DNA of 50,658 nt, taken from NCBI RefSeq assembly GCF_001742285.1, contig NZ_MIEK01000019.1, positions 1-50,658 on the forward strand, written 5' to 3'. How positions within the stretch are numbered: position 1 is the stretch's first letter; each line of letters opens with the position of its first letter. This DNA comes from Enterococcus rivorum. Lineage in GTDB: Bacteria > Bacillota > Bacilli > Lactobacillales > Enterococcaceae. The position numbers and the translations under genes are program-made. This document shows, one piece after another, positions 9,509 through 16,689 of this stretch. The notes below the pieces were generated by a model that saw only the letters and a program-made list of their open reading frames with translations, searched no databases and had not been told where the DNA came from.

Positions 9509-10945
9509 ATGGATAAGCTAAGCTACAAATTAATTATAGATAAAATCAATAAACGTCACGTGGATCTCCTGCATTTAATGTTAGAATCGAATAAACCAAT
9601 TTTATTAACCACACTAATGAACTACTGTAAAGTCTCAATGAGAACCATTAAATCAGACTTTGAATTTTTTAAAGAAATGTTTCCAGATAACATTTACTTT
9701 ACAAAGTATCATGGTCATCTAGCTATTGAGCTAATTGGTACCCTTGACCCCATTGAAGAATACCAAAAAAGCTTAATCGAAAATAACCCATTGTTTTTAG
9801 TTATCGAGAACTCTTTCTTTTCTGAACACGAAACGGTAGATTCTTTAGCTGAAGAACTTTTCATTTCTAGCTCTACGCTCCGAAAATATCTCAATCACTT
9901 AAAAAACGTTTTGTCAGATTATGATTTATCTCTAAATTTGAATCCCATTCAAATTACTGGGAATGAATTCAATATTCGCTTTTTTTATTTTTCTTATTTC
10001 GAGCAGCACCCAGAGGCGCGAAAGCTTAATGTTCTCTCAGCAGAAAAAACAGCCTATAATACAATCAGCTTGCTGACTGAACGATTTAAAAAAATTCTAA
10101 CTATTGACTATCATAGACTGACTAATTGGCAAATTATCGTTGAACACCGATTGGCTCAAAAAAGATATGTTCATTTTGACGAAACAGTCTATTTAAATTA
10201 TTGTAATGACCAAGCGTTCATTATGTTACATGAAGCCCTGCAAGAAACATTCAGCGAACATATTCTAGGCGAACTCAATAAACACGAAATGCTGTATTCT
10301 TATTTGATTATTCTCGATACCGTTCTCTACGATAAAGAGGCTTATTTTTTTGTAAACGACTTTTTTGAAAGATTAATCGTTTTTGAACCCATGACTACTG
10401 CATTTTTTAAAGAAAGTAATTTACCCTTTAGTTCCCATATGGAGTTAAAAACTATGCTACAAGCCTTCTTAGCTAATTTAACCGCTCTAACAGACTTAAC
10501 CCCTCTATTTCAAAAAAATGATGCTCAGTTGACGATTTTTGCAAAGGAGAAGTATCCAGAAATAATGAATAGGTGGTTATCACTACTTAATATATACTCG
10601 ACATTTGTTTATAAAGAAGAGGTTGCTGTTAGTTTGACCATCTTAACAATTGCAAACATAAAAAGAAACAAGCGCGTATTGCTCTCCTTATCAGGCACAC
10701 CTGCTACGATCAATTATTATAAAATACTTGTTGAAAAACTTTTACCTAGAGAGGTCGACTTGCTCTGTCATTCAAATCAACCTTTAGATAACTCTTTAAT
10801 AAAAAAAATGGAAATTGACCTCTGTATTTATAACTATAAACCTGAAGCGCCGATTACATTTTGTAAAACCGTAGACATCTCAAAAATGTCTTTAAAATCT
10901 GAACTAGAAAAACCAGAACTCACTTCGTATTTCTATAGTTTATAG
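9509..10945 (+). CDS. Mga-type transcriptional regulator 1
   Basis: A 478-residue regulator of the Mga/AtxA family. It has an N-terminal helix-turn-helix region (about 15-75, with SMRTIKSDF) and a second Mga-type HTH (about 108-140, with ELFISSSTLRKYL). A PRD-like middle follows, then a C-terminal EIIB-like part (about 390-470, starting near KRVLLSLSG). It is paralogous to the regulator at 14911-16386; both share the STxRKYLNxLK and ITGNE/IIGNE motifs. AGAGGAAC precedes the ATG. Family members activate surface-protein genes in streptococci and enterococci. Here it diverges from a secreted protein and stands next to an envelope operon, so a surface regulon is likely. Confidence 0.85.
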   Translation: MDKLSYKLIIDKINKRHVDLLHLMLESNKPILLTTLMNYCKVSMRTIKSDFEFFKEMFPDNIYFTKYHGHLAIELIGTLDPIEEYQKSLIENNPLFLVIENSFFSEHETVDSLAEELFISSSTLRKYLNHLKNVLSDYDLSLNLNPIQITGNEFNIRFFYFSYFEQHPEARKLNVLSAEKTAYNTISLLTERFKKILTIDYHRLTNWQIIVEHRLAQKRYVHFDETVYLNYCNDQAFIMLHEALQETFSEHILGELNKHEMLYSYLIILDTVLYDKEAYFFVNDFFERLIVFEPMTTAFFKESNLPFSSHMELKTMLQAFLANLTALTDLTPLFQKNDAQLTIFAKEKYPEIMNRWLSLLNIYSTFVYKEEVAVSLTILTIANIKRNKRVLLSLSGTPATINYYKILVEKLLPREVDLLCHSNQPLDNSLIKKMEIDLCIYNYKPEAPITFCKTVDISKMSLKSELEKPELTSYFYSL

Positions 10946-10950
10946 GTAAT

Positions 10951-10976
10951 AAAAGAGGTGGAGATAAACCTCTTTT
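10951..10976 (+). terminator. Proximal terminator hairpin after Mga regulator 1
   Basis: Perfect arms AAAAGAGGT/ACCTCTTTT lie just after the stop codon. A second, stronger hairpin follows 20 bases later. Confidence 0.6.
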
Positions 10977-10993
10977 AGGTTTGAACAATTGGA

Positions 10994-11035
10994 TAAAAAA
11001 ACGAGCAATACGCTTTTTAGTATTGCTCGTTTTTG
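10994..11035. terminator. Strong bidirectional terminator
   Basis: Perfect 10-bp arms ACGAGCAATA/TATTGCTCGT (11001-11010 and 11021-11030) have a T5 tail on the plus strand and a T6-7 tail on the minus strand. It can end both Mga regulator 1 and the converging coiled-coil operon. Confidence 0.9.
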
Positions 11036-11093
11036 CGGAATTGTCGAAAAAACTGACTTGTGGCCACTGTTTATTAAGAGATAAAACTGGTCT

Positions 11094-11147
11094 TTAGCTT
11101 TGTCCTGGACTCGGCTTTTTTACAACAATCCCCTCGAAATTATTCAT
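11094..11147 (-). CDS. Possible 17-residue ORF downstream of the coiled-coil operon
   Basis: A tiny open frame (starting MNNFEGIV, ending PSPGQS) has GAGGAG five bases before its ATG. A second ATG four bases upstream, in another frame, would give only a three-residue peptide. It sits between the last coiled-coil gene and the shared terminator. No signal peptide or hydrophobic pheromone-like stretch is seen. It may be chance or the remnant of a longer gene, because the frame continues after the stop. Confidence 0.25.
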   Translation of the reverse strand: MNNFEGIVVKKPSPGQS

Positions 11148-11231
11148 TCATACTCCTCTAAAAAAGCAATTTCACTTTAATTCAGTAGCATAAAAGTGTG
11201 ATGTGAAGATCCTCTCTCTCATCGATTTTCT

Positions 11232-11798
11232 TCAGCTAATCTCTGCAAAAGAGTTGGCAAGCATTTCAATACTTGCTAGACAATCTTTCTGAGTTTCTCT
11301 AAAATGTCGTTTCTTTTCATATTGCAAGTTTTTCTCTGATTCCATTTGATTTTCTAAAAATTGTTGTTTCAAATGCAATAGCTTTTTCTCACATGTGCTG
11401 ATTTTTTTCATAAGTTCCCATTTATAGGTCTTGTTCTCGTTCCCAATTTCTTCTATTGCAAAAAGAGTCGTTTTATTTAAATGGAATTTTTTATGAAGGC
11501 TCTCAAATGTTTCAAGTTCTCCAGATACTGGATTCTTTAAACTGTCATAACAAGCGTAGACAGAATCCATCAACTCTATGAAGGAGTTACGCCATCTTCT
11601 TTTCTCATCAATTACAGATGTTTTAGACTCGAACGTCGGTTTTGTTGTTATGGATACTGTTTCTTTATTAAAAGTCATTAATTGTAACATTTCTTGTTCA
11701 AATAATTTTTGCTTTTTTTCGACTACATTGAGCTTAGCAATAAAATAAATAACTAGTACCGATAAAACAGAGCTCACGGCAAGATAAAAAATAGACAT
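11232..11798 (-). CDS. Membrane-tethered coiled-coil protein, unknown function
   Basis: A 188-residue protein with one N-terminal hydrophobic segment (about 3-21) and then a charged, heptad-rich region. The mostly helical C-terminal part contains STCEKKLLHLKQQFLENQ. It would be anchored by its N-terminus. The start is placed at the ATG at 11798 because AGGAG lies 8 bases upstream; the frame open to 11801 begins with TTG. Last gene of the minus-strand operon that begins with the LysM protein, with a gap of about 160 bases before it. No family was recognised. Confidence 0.7.
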   Translation of the reverse strand: MSIFYLAVSSVLSVLVIYFIAKLNVVEKKQKLFEQEMLQLMTFNKETVSITTKPTFESKTSVIDEKRRWRNSFIELMDSVYACYDSLKNPVSGELETFESLHKKFHLNKTTLFAIEEIGNENKTYKWELMKKISTCEKKLLHLKQQFLENQMESEKNLQYEKKRHFRETQKDCLASIEMLANSFAEIS

Positions 11799-11829
11799 CA
11801 AAAACTCTCCTTTTTTGCATATATACGGT

Positions 11830-11848
11830 CAGGTAACCAAATTACCTG
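11830..11848. repeat. Perfect 7-5-7 inverted repeat in the operon gap
   Basis: CAGGTAA-CCAAA-TTACCTG lies 32 bases upstream of the membrane-tethered coiled-coil gene. There is no T run on either strand, so it is not a terminator. It could be an operator or an mRNA processing hairpin. Confidence 0.5.
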
Positions 11849-11961
11849 CAACTATTAATCAATAATTTTTTTCTGTTTTAACAAGATTACTAATGATTGA
11901 GCGACTCATTCGCTTAAAATCATTTCGGTTTTTATTATCCATTACCTTTAGCAATTAAAAA

Positions 11962-13086
11962 CTAACCACGGCTTATCTTCTCTAAAAGATGGTTTTCTCT
12001 TTGAATTAAGTCAAAATAAGAAGCTTTATTGGTTAAGCTGTCGAAATCCATTTTCATTATGCGGACACTTGGTTGGACAAACCACCAACCTTTTCTAATT
12101 TTTACTCTAGACTCAATAGACTTGCATTCATCCAATAATAAGTATATTTCATTCGTTGAAATTTCCTGTTTTAAGGATCGGATTTGTTCTCGTTCATAAA
12201 TTAGTTTTTTCTCTTGGATGGTTACTTTTTCTGATTCTTTAATCAGCTCATGATTCTTAACCCAAGTCTGTTCTAAAAACTTTGCTTTTCTAAGTAATAA
12301 GGAATAAACTTTTAAGTCAATAGACATCATCTGATGCCAGTCATCTGATTTTCCTAACACTTGTTTCTGAAACTGCTTGATAGCAACAGAAGCATTATAT
12401 CGTTCCATTTGCTCAATCAATGTTTCCAATTTTTCATTGGCGATGGATAAGTGCTCCGTTTTATGCTGTTCTTTTTTTAGCTCCCTTTGTAATTTTGCTA
12501 CTTTTGTCTCCATGACTTCAATTAGATTAGCAGACTCTTTCAAAGTTTCATCCAACAACAAGTGTTCGTCTGTATCAGAATTAAAATAGTCTATCTTTAA
12601 AAGATGTTTGGAAATCAGTTCCTTGATTTCTTCGAGAAATAACTTAGCGAGCTCTTCCTTGTGGTCAGGATACATTTGTTGTAACGACAAAGTATAATTA
12701 ATCGTAAAAGGGAATGTTTTCTCACGATAGGCCACAGGAATAAAATCAAAATAGTAAATAACTTTATTCTTTTTTTTCTCTTTTGAAGCACCCGTCCAAG
12801 CAATTTGCGGAAAAGAAGCGATTAGTTCGTTGGAAAATTTTTCCCAGTTCAACTCTGCTCCTTGTATCTGTATCTCCATATGTCTAAAAAAAGAAATAAC
12901 TGTATGAAACTCTTCAAAATAGTCTTGTACCTCTTGCTTAGGGTAAGAGACATCTTTCTTTCTTTTTTGAAAAATCTCTTCACAAATATAATTTATATCT
13001 TTTAGAATATCATCATCAAAAAGACGTTGTCCGACAGCAGGTGCGGCAGATTGATAAATATCTACTAAAATGTTTTTATCTATCAT
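11962..13086 (-). CDS. Coiled-coil cytoplasmic protein, unknown function
   Basis: A 374-residue soluble protein without signal peptide or membrane segment. The N-terminal half looks globular (aromatic-rich, with YYFDFIPVAYREKTFPF). A coiled coil at about 185-240 follows, with LQRELKKEQHKTEHL. A second helical part contains IQEKKLIYEREQIRSLKQE. The start is the ATG at 13086, with AGGAG 8 bases upstream; the frame open to 13104 begins with TTG. It lies 22 bases after the DivIVA-like gene and is probably co-transcribed with it. No family was recognised. A scaffold or adaptor role with the neighbouring coiled-coil proteins is only inferred. Confidence 0.72.
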   Translation of the reverse strand: MIDKNILVDIYQSAAPAVGQRLFDDDILKDINYICEEIFQKRKKDVSYPKQEVQDYFEEFHTVISFFRHMEIQIQGAELNWEKFSNELIASFPQIAWTGASKEKKKNKVIYYFDFIPVAYREKTFPFTINYTLSLQQMYPDHKEELAKLFLEEIKELISKHLLKIDYFNSDTDEHLLLDETLKESANLIEVMETKVAKLQRELKKEQHKTEHLSIANEKLETLIEQMERYNASVAIKQFQKQVLGKSDDWHQMMSIDLKVYSLLLRKAKFLEQTWVKNHELIKESEKVTIQEKKLIYEREQIRSLKQEISTNEIYLLLDECKSIESRVKIRKGWWFVQPSVRIMKMDFDSLTNKASYFDLIQRENHLLEKISRG

Positions 13087-13107
13087 TCCTACAACTCCTT
13101 TCAACTG

Positions 13108-13968
13108 TTATATCGTTCTTTTAGATAAATAGTTGGATTTTTCTAACAATTCGGTCATTAATTCGCTTGTCTCTTCTTGAACCCTAAGAATTCTATCATG
13201 GTAGGCTGAAGCCTTTCGATTAATATCATTTAACTCAACAGATGCATCGGAAATTGTTTTTTGGACTTGATCTTTGGCTGACTCAACAATTGTGTTCGCT
13301 TCTACATTGGCTTTTTCAATCATTGAATTGGCTTTTGCTTTAGCATCAATTAGAACTTCTGTAATTTGATTTTTCATCGTGTATTGGCTAGTTAACTCTT
13401 GTTTCATTCTTATTCCCGCAGCCTGTTCTTCTTCCAATTCTTCGGTCTTTTTGAAAAGCTCAATTTTTAGTTCTGCCAGTTCTTGTTTCAGATTTGTATA
13501 TCGATCTCCTTCATCCAAAACTTTCTCTAATTCTTGCTGAGTTCGTTCCAATTCATTTTGTTTTGACTGAATATCATTTTGTCGTTGTTCTAATACAAGA
13601 CTCAACTTCTCATTATCTTCAATAATATTTTTATAGGTTGCTTCATCGGCTTCTCTTTGCGCTCTTTCTGTTTGCAACTGCTCTTCTAAAGCCTTGATTG
13701 TTTCTTTAGCTTTTGCTTGGCTAACCAATTGTTCAGATAGCTCTTCTAGCTCTTCTTGCTTGCTATCAAGTTCGTTTCTCAAACGATCTGCTAAAGAACT
13801 GTAATATTCTAATTCCTCTTGCAGATTTCTTTTTTCTTCTGATAATTTTTTTACTCTATTTTTAGAGTTGGGGCGTACAATCCTTAATGATTCTGAACCT
13901 TCTAATTCTTCATAATCGTCATATTCCTCATATTGACCAACAGCTATATTTTTTTTTCGATTAAACAT
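13108..13968 (-). CDS. DivIVA-like long coiled-coil protein
   Basis: A 286-residue, highly charged protein. After a short acidic head (residues 15-28, rich in E, Y and D), nearly the whole chain from about 40 onward is predicted coiled coil. The C-terminal part (about 205-285) has the Ala/Ile-rich spacing of DivIVA tails, with LIDAKAKANSMIEKANVEA followed by similar units. It lacks the typical N-terminal lipid-binding domain of DivIVA, so it may instead bind the membrane through the LysM partner encoded upstream. AGGAGG lies 8 bases before the ATG. It is the second gene of the operon. A role in organising the envelope at septum or poles is inferred. Confidence 0.72.
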   Translation of the reverse strand: MFNRKKNIAVGQYEEYDDYEELEGSESLRIVRPNSKNRVKKLSEEKRNLQEELEYYSSLADRLRNELDSKQEELEELSEQLVSQAKAKETIKALEEQLQTERAQREADEATYKNIIEDNEKLSLVLEQRQNDIQSKQNELERTQQELEKVLDEGDRYTNLKQELAELKIELFKKTEELEEEQAAGIRMKQELTSQYTMKNQITEVLIDAKAKANSMIEKANVEANTIVESAKDQVQKTISDASVELNDINRKASAYHDRILRVQEETSELMTELLEKSNYLSKRTI

Positions 13969-13999
13969 CTATGATTCCTCCTAATTTTTTACTCTCCTA

Positions 14000-14533
14000 T
14001 TACTTCACTCTTAACGATATTCCAGGAAGTATAGTATGATCATTTAGATTGTTCATTTGCATCAAAGTGGTTAATGATAGATTATTTTGTTCTGCAATTC
14101 TCGATAAACTATCCCCTTCTTTTACAACATAATGAGCAACCTCTTGTTGTGTACTACTTGACTCTGGATGATTATTATCCTCAAGAGCTGATTCTACCAA
14201 AGGAGCTGATTCTTGCGAATTCACATGACTCGTCTCTTGATTTTGACGATCTTTTTCATCTATTATTGGCTCTTTATTTTGTTCAGCAACAGAAGGATTT
14301 TCTTGATTCGAAAAATTTGTCAGACTAAAATTATTTAATTTTTCTTCAAATTCCGCAATTTTATGATTATGTATTTTCATATTTTCGTAAAAAAAGAGCA
14401 ACACAAGAAAAATCCCAAGATAAGCTAAGCTATTCCCCAGAACAATCAATAGATACTGTCTAGCTTTAGATTTTTTCATTACTGCTATATCTTTTTGATA
14501 TCTGTCTCTTCTTGTACTATTTTTGTTTTCCAT
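14000..14533 (-). CDS. LysM-domain membrane anchor protein
   Basis: A 177-residue type II membrane protein. It has a basic cytoplasmic tail (1-26), one transmembrane helix (about 27-49) and a short helical, then Glu/Ser-rich extracellular linker. A single C-terminal LysM domain (about 134-177) has the typical VVKEGDSLSRIA start. LysM binds peptidoglycan N-acetylglucosamine, so the protein should bridge membrane and wall. The start is the ATG at 14533 with AAAGGA upstream; a longer frame from 14566 begins with TTG. It is the first gene of the coiled-coil operon and diverges from Mga regulator 2. Confidence 0.85.
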   Translation of the reverse strand: MENKNSTRRDRYQKDIAVMKKSKARQYLLIVLGNSLAYLGIFLVLLFFYENMKIHNHKIAEFEEKLNNFSLTNFSNQENPSVAEQNKEPIIDEKDRQNQETSHVNSQESAPLVESALEDNNHPESSSTQQEVAHYVVKEGDSLSRIAEQNNLSLTTLMQMNNLNDHTILPGISLRVK

Positions 14534-14910
14534 AGAAGAATCATCCTTTACATTCTTTAAAACCAATTATTTTCTAGCACTTTTAGATCATGATATTTGT
14601 TATTTTGTGTAGGCCTACCGAAAAATATACCTTACTTCCATCGCTTTTTCTTATCAAAAAAATCCAAAAATTCTATTAAAGTTAAAAAAAACCATTAAGG
14701 CTTGATACTAAAAGGTTTCCAAAAAAGATGAAGCGCTTCCTAAAAAAATCAATCTTAAAGACCCTCTGAAACCAACCTAATTTTAATCATTTTGCAATCA
14801 AAAACACATTTTAAAACACGTTTTTTCAATTTATTCTGTTTTTTCATGAAAAATTTTTGTAATTTTTCTGATATTATATCCTTATAATAAAGAAGGAGTC
14901 TGATACATGA
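14534..14910. other. Divergent regulatory region, LysM operon and Mga regulator 2
   Basis: This 377-base AT-rich region has no gene. On the plus strand an extended -10 (TGATATTAT, 14869-14877) serves Mga regulator 2. A perfect palindrome GAAGCGCTTC (14730-14739) resembles a cre core but has two mismatches to the full consensus. The minus-strand promoter of the LysM operon was not resolved. Several A and T tracts could act as curved binding sites for Mga-type proteins. Confidence 0.5.
14869..14877 (+). promoter_or_regulatory. Extended -10 promoter of Mga regulator 2
   Basis: TGATATTAT is a TGn-extended -10 like the one before Mga regulator 1. It lies about 35 bases before the start codons. 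Confidence 0.5.
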
Positions 14911-16386
14911 ATGAATGAATTGAACTATCAATTATTGTTTGATAATACTCTCCGTAGAAGAGTAAAAATATTGTTACTTATCCTTGAGACTTCTAATCCG
15001 ATAGAGATTACCTTTTTACAAGCACACTGCCGTTCTACCAAAAAAACAATTTATCAAGATTTACTTTTTTTGACTGAAGAGCTCCCTAATAGTGTAATCA
15101 TTATTGAAAGCAAAAAAGTTTATGTCAAAAGAAATGATAACACCGCTGAAATTATTACGTTTCTGAATTCTATCAATATAAATAATCCCTTGCACATCAT
15201 CATTGAATCTATATTTGAGAACTCTGGGGACACTATCTCAACCTTTTCTGAGAAGCTATTTGTTTCAGAGTCAACGATTAGAAAATACTTAAACCTACTA
15301 AAATCTGTCTTAAAGGAATATCGTTTGTCCGTTCTCACAAAGCCTGTAGAAATCATCGGAAATGAATTAGATATACGTTACTTCTATTTTCACTATTTTA
15401 GAAACATGAATATTGTCAATCGTGACTCTTCTTTAGCAACAGAGAGTAAAAAATTTTATGAGATAATCAATTATGTAGAGAATCGCTGGGGATTTATTCT
15501 TACGCTAGACTTTTACCGGATGATTCATTGGTGGACCATTTTCAAAAAAAGAATTGCTCAAAATAAAGTTGCTCACTTCGATTCCGCTATACTTGAAAAA
15601 TATCGTAATACATCAGGATTTATTACCTCAAAAAACATCTTGTTAGATTTTTTCCCCGAGCTATTCTCTGAGAATTACTTAAATGAACATGAAATTTTAC
15701 TTGCCTATATCATTATCTTAGACTGCGTTATTTATGGTTCAGGAAACAGATTTATTACAAATGATTTTTCAAAACATTTAGTTCAATATAACTACCTAAC
15801 TACTGCTTATTTTGAAAAAGAAAAACTAGATTTTTGCTCATATAATGATTTCAAAATAATTATTGAAGCTTTTTTAACAAATTTGGCCATTTTGTCTGAG
15901 TTCTCGCCATTATTTCAAAAGAAAGAAAAAAGTATTACACAAATGGTTCTATCTAAATACCCAAATAAATTCAAAATCTGGTTGGATCTTTTAGAACATG
16001 AACCAACTTTTTCTTACAAAGAGGATGTAGCTGTTAGCCTAACCTTACTAACAGAAGCAAATTCCAATCAAATTATCCGAGTATTATTTGCTTTTACCGC
16101 TGAACCAGTATCTATTAATTACTATAAATCAATGATTTTGAACACGATTCCTCAAAACATAGAGGCCCATTTTCTATTTAACCAACCTTTGGATGCAAAA
16201 ACGATTAAGAATCTAAAAATTAAAGTTTGTGTTTGCAATTTTAATTTTGCCTATGTTCCTGATACAGTTGATTTGATTCAATTACCTAACAATCCTTCAG
16301 AATCAGAATTTAAAAATCTAACTAGTAAAATTCTAAATTTAGCTAACAAGCTAGAACCTAAACGTTTTGCTTTAGAAAATAACTAA
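14911..16386 (+). CDS. Mga-type transcriptional regulator 2
   Basis: A 491-residue Mga/AtxA-family regulator, paralogous to the one at 9509-10945. It has an N-terminal HTH (about 15-75) and an Mga HTH (about 110-143, with KLFVSESTIRKYLNLLK). A PRD-like centre and an EIIB-like C-terminus follow. The start lies in a tandem ATGA repeat: ATGs at 14907, 14911 and 14915 are in three different frames, and only the middle one opens the gene. AAGGAG is 8 bases from the first and 12 from the true start. It is probably the controller of the divergent LysM/coiled-coil operon (inference from position). Confidence 0.85.
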   Translation: MNELNYQLLFDNTLRRRVKILLLILETSNPIEITFLQAHCRSTKKTIYQDLLFLTEELPNSVIIIESKKVYVKRNDNTAEIITFLNSININNPLHIIIESIFENSGDTISTFSEKLFVSESTIRKYLNLLKSVLKEYRLSVLTKPVEIIGNELDIRYFYFHYFRNMNIVNRDSSLATESKKFYEIINYVENRWGFILTLDFYRMIHWWTIFKKRIAQNKVAHFDSAILEKYRNTSGFITSKNILLDFFPELFSENYLNEHEILLAYIIILDCVIYGSGNRFITNDFSKHLVQYNYLTTAYFEKEKLDFCSYNDFKIIIEAFLTNLAILSEFSPLFQKKEKSITQMVLSKYPNKFKIWLDLLEHEPTFSYKEDVAVSLTLLTEANSNQIIRVLFAFTAEPVSINYYKSMILNTIPQNIEAHFLFNQPLDAKTIKNLKIKVCVCNFNFAYVPDTVDLIQLPNNPSESEFKNLTSKILNLANKLEPKRFALENN

Positions 16387-16482
16387 CTACTTTGCCTCCT
16401 CATCATACTTAGTGTTTACTCTTTATTATCTCAACATTGATTTTTTGAGTAAGCCTCAACAACAGTTAAATATAAGAAAACT

Positions 16483-16529
16483 AAAAAAGTAAGAAAACAT
16501 TGTAATTCGGTGTTTTCTCACTTTTTTAT
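16483..16529 (+). terminator. Terminator of Mga regulator 2
   Basis: A 17-bp stem (16483-16499 with 16511-16527, one G-U pair) ends in a T6 run. The remaining sequence between 16387 and 16689 shows no gene. Confidence 0.85.
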
Positions 16530-16689
16530 TCTTTTTCACCCCTTATCCTTCTAATAAGTCTAGAAAAATGGTTAAATTCCGTTTTTATCCATGTTTTTTT
16601 GTTTATCTTTTGTCTTTCATCAGTTACACTTTTAAGTGAGTATGCTAAATTAGTATATAGGAATCAATTATTTTGTTGCGAGGTTTATT

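Noticed and set aside
14730-14739. GAAGCGCTTC palindrome as a cre site for the LysM operon
   Set aside because: The core is right but two of the outer consensus bases are wrong; kept only as a note in the region entry.
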